A stretch of DNA of 40,408 nucleotides from Methanobacteriota archaeon (GTDB lineage Archaea > Thermoplasmatota > Thermoplasmata > Methanomassiliicoccales > Methanomassiliicoccaceae), in NCBI GenBank assembly GCA_012519255.1, contig JAAYQQ010000116.1, positions 1 through 40,408 of the forward strand. The letters are read 5' to 3'. Shown here piece after piece: positions 40,357-40,408 of the stretch (position 1 is its first letter; each line of letters opens with the position of its first letter). A program made the translations under genes and the position numbers. Under the pieces are notes generated by a model. That model ran no database searches, had not been told where the DNA came from, and was given only the letters and a program-made list of their open reading frames with translations.

Positions 40357-40408
40357 GGTATGACGGCCACAGCGGCGGGGATACACCCGGTCCCATCCGA
40401 ACCCGGAA
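40357..40408 (+). rRNA. rrf: 5S ribosomal RNA, 5' part cut by window edge
   Basis: ACGGCCACAGCGGCGGGG followed by the conserved segment CCCGGTCCCATCCGAACCCG matches helix II, loop B and helix III of archaeal 5S rRNA. The 5' end is estimated by lining up GGCC with E. coli 5S position 9, so it may be off by a few bases. Only about 52 of some 120 bases are present. The gene directly upstream codes for DUF92, so no 23S rRNA precedes it. Confidence 0.85.

Noticed and set aside
1-40408. CRISPR array, transposon, integrase or defence island
   Set aside because: No regularly spaced repeats, cas genes, transposases or known defence proteins were seen. HerA here belongs to the Mre11-Rad50 operon and not to a HerA-linked defence system.

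Overview
The window is archaeal chromosome, most likely from a Thermoplasmata-type euryarchaeon; Methanomassiliicoccales is my best guess, as inference only. The evidence is a set of archaeal information-processing genes (HerA, Mre11, Rad50, a helicase-only Hef-like protein, an ATP-dependent DNA ligase, RNA polymerase subunit L, TruD, ArcS), the archaeal pyrB-pyrI pair, TATA-box promoters about 25 bases upstream of leaderless or short-leader starts, and a 5S rRNA gene with its own promoter. No CRISPR array, transposase, integrase or prophage gene was recognised. Almost everything reads as ordinary chromosomal housekeeping.

Layout. 1-721: the 5' part of a minus-strand secreted Ig-like repeat protein that runs off the left edge. 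1179-6896: a small membrane protein, then a plus-strand DNA-repair operon (herA, a possible small basic ORF, mre11, rad50). 7264-12239: a minus-strand block with a PH/SHOCT membrane protein and the operon DUF72, ADP-forming acyl-CoA synthetase, DRTGG-domain P-loop protein. 12240-12962 is non-coding and structured. 12963-18550: an OB-fold/HD phosphohydrolase, a zinc metallopeptidase, a DHH phosphoesterase (plus strand), an APC permease fused to two Usp domains, and a GNAT acetyltransferase. 18923-19926: HesB-like Fe-S protein, DUF1059 zinc protein and an unknown protein. 20301-25436: Hef-like helicase, DNA ligase, rpoL and truD. 25957-30696: a giant minus-strand TPR protein with a zinc-ribbon module. 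30865-31370: a candidate structured RNA, then tRNA-Gly(TCC).

31814-35832: arcS and a five-gene sulfur-relay cluster (TusA, a DsrE2-like protein and DsrH/DsrE/DsrF-like proteins) on the minus strand. It is divergent from a cysteine-rich HTH regulator across a short region with two TATA boxes and two palindromes. 35924-37309: pyrB-pyrI. 37466-40293: Roadblock/LC7 protein, UPF0200 nucleotide kinase coupled to a TBP-like small protein, and a DUF92 membrane protein. 40357 to the edge: start of 5S rRNA.

Ways the genes may work together: HerA, Mre11 and Rad50 form the archaeal double-strand-break resection machinery, but without NurA next to them. Helicase and ligase sit beside rpoL and truD. The sulfur-relay proteins could supply persulfide sulfur, possibly for tRNA thiolation, under a local redox-type regulator. 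The most interesting leads are the sulfur cluster with its regulator, the twin-hairpin RNA candidate at 30865-31210, and an apparent non-AUG start of rad50.
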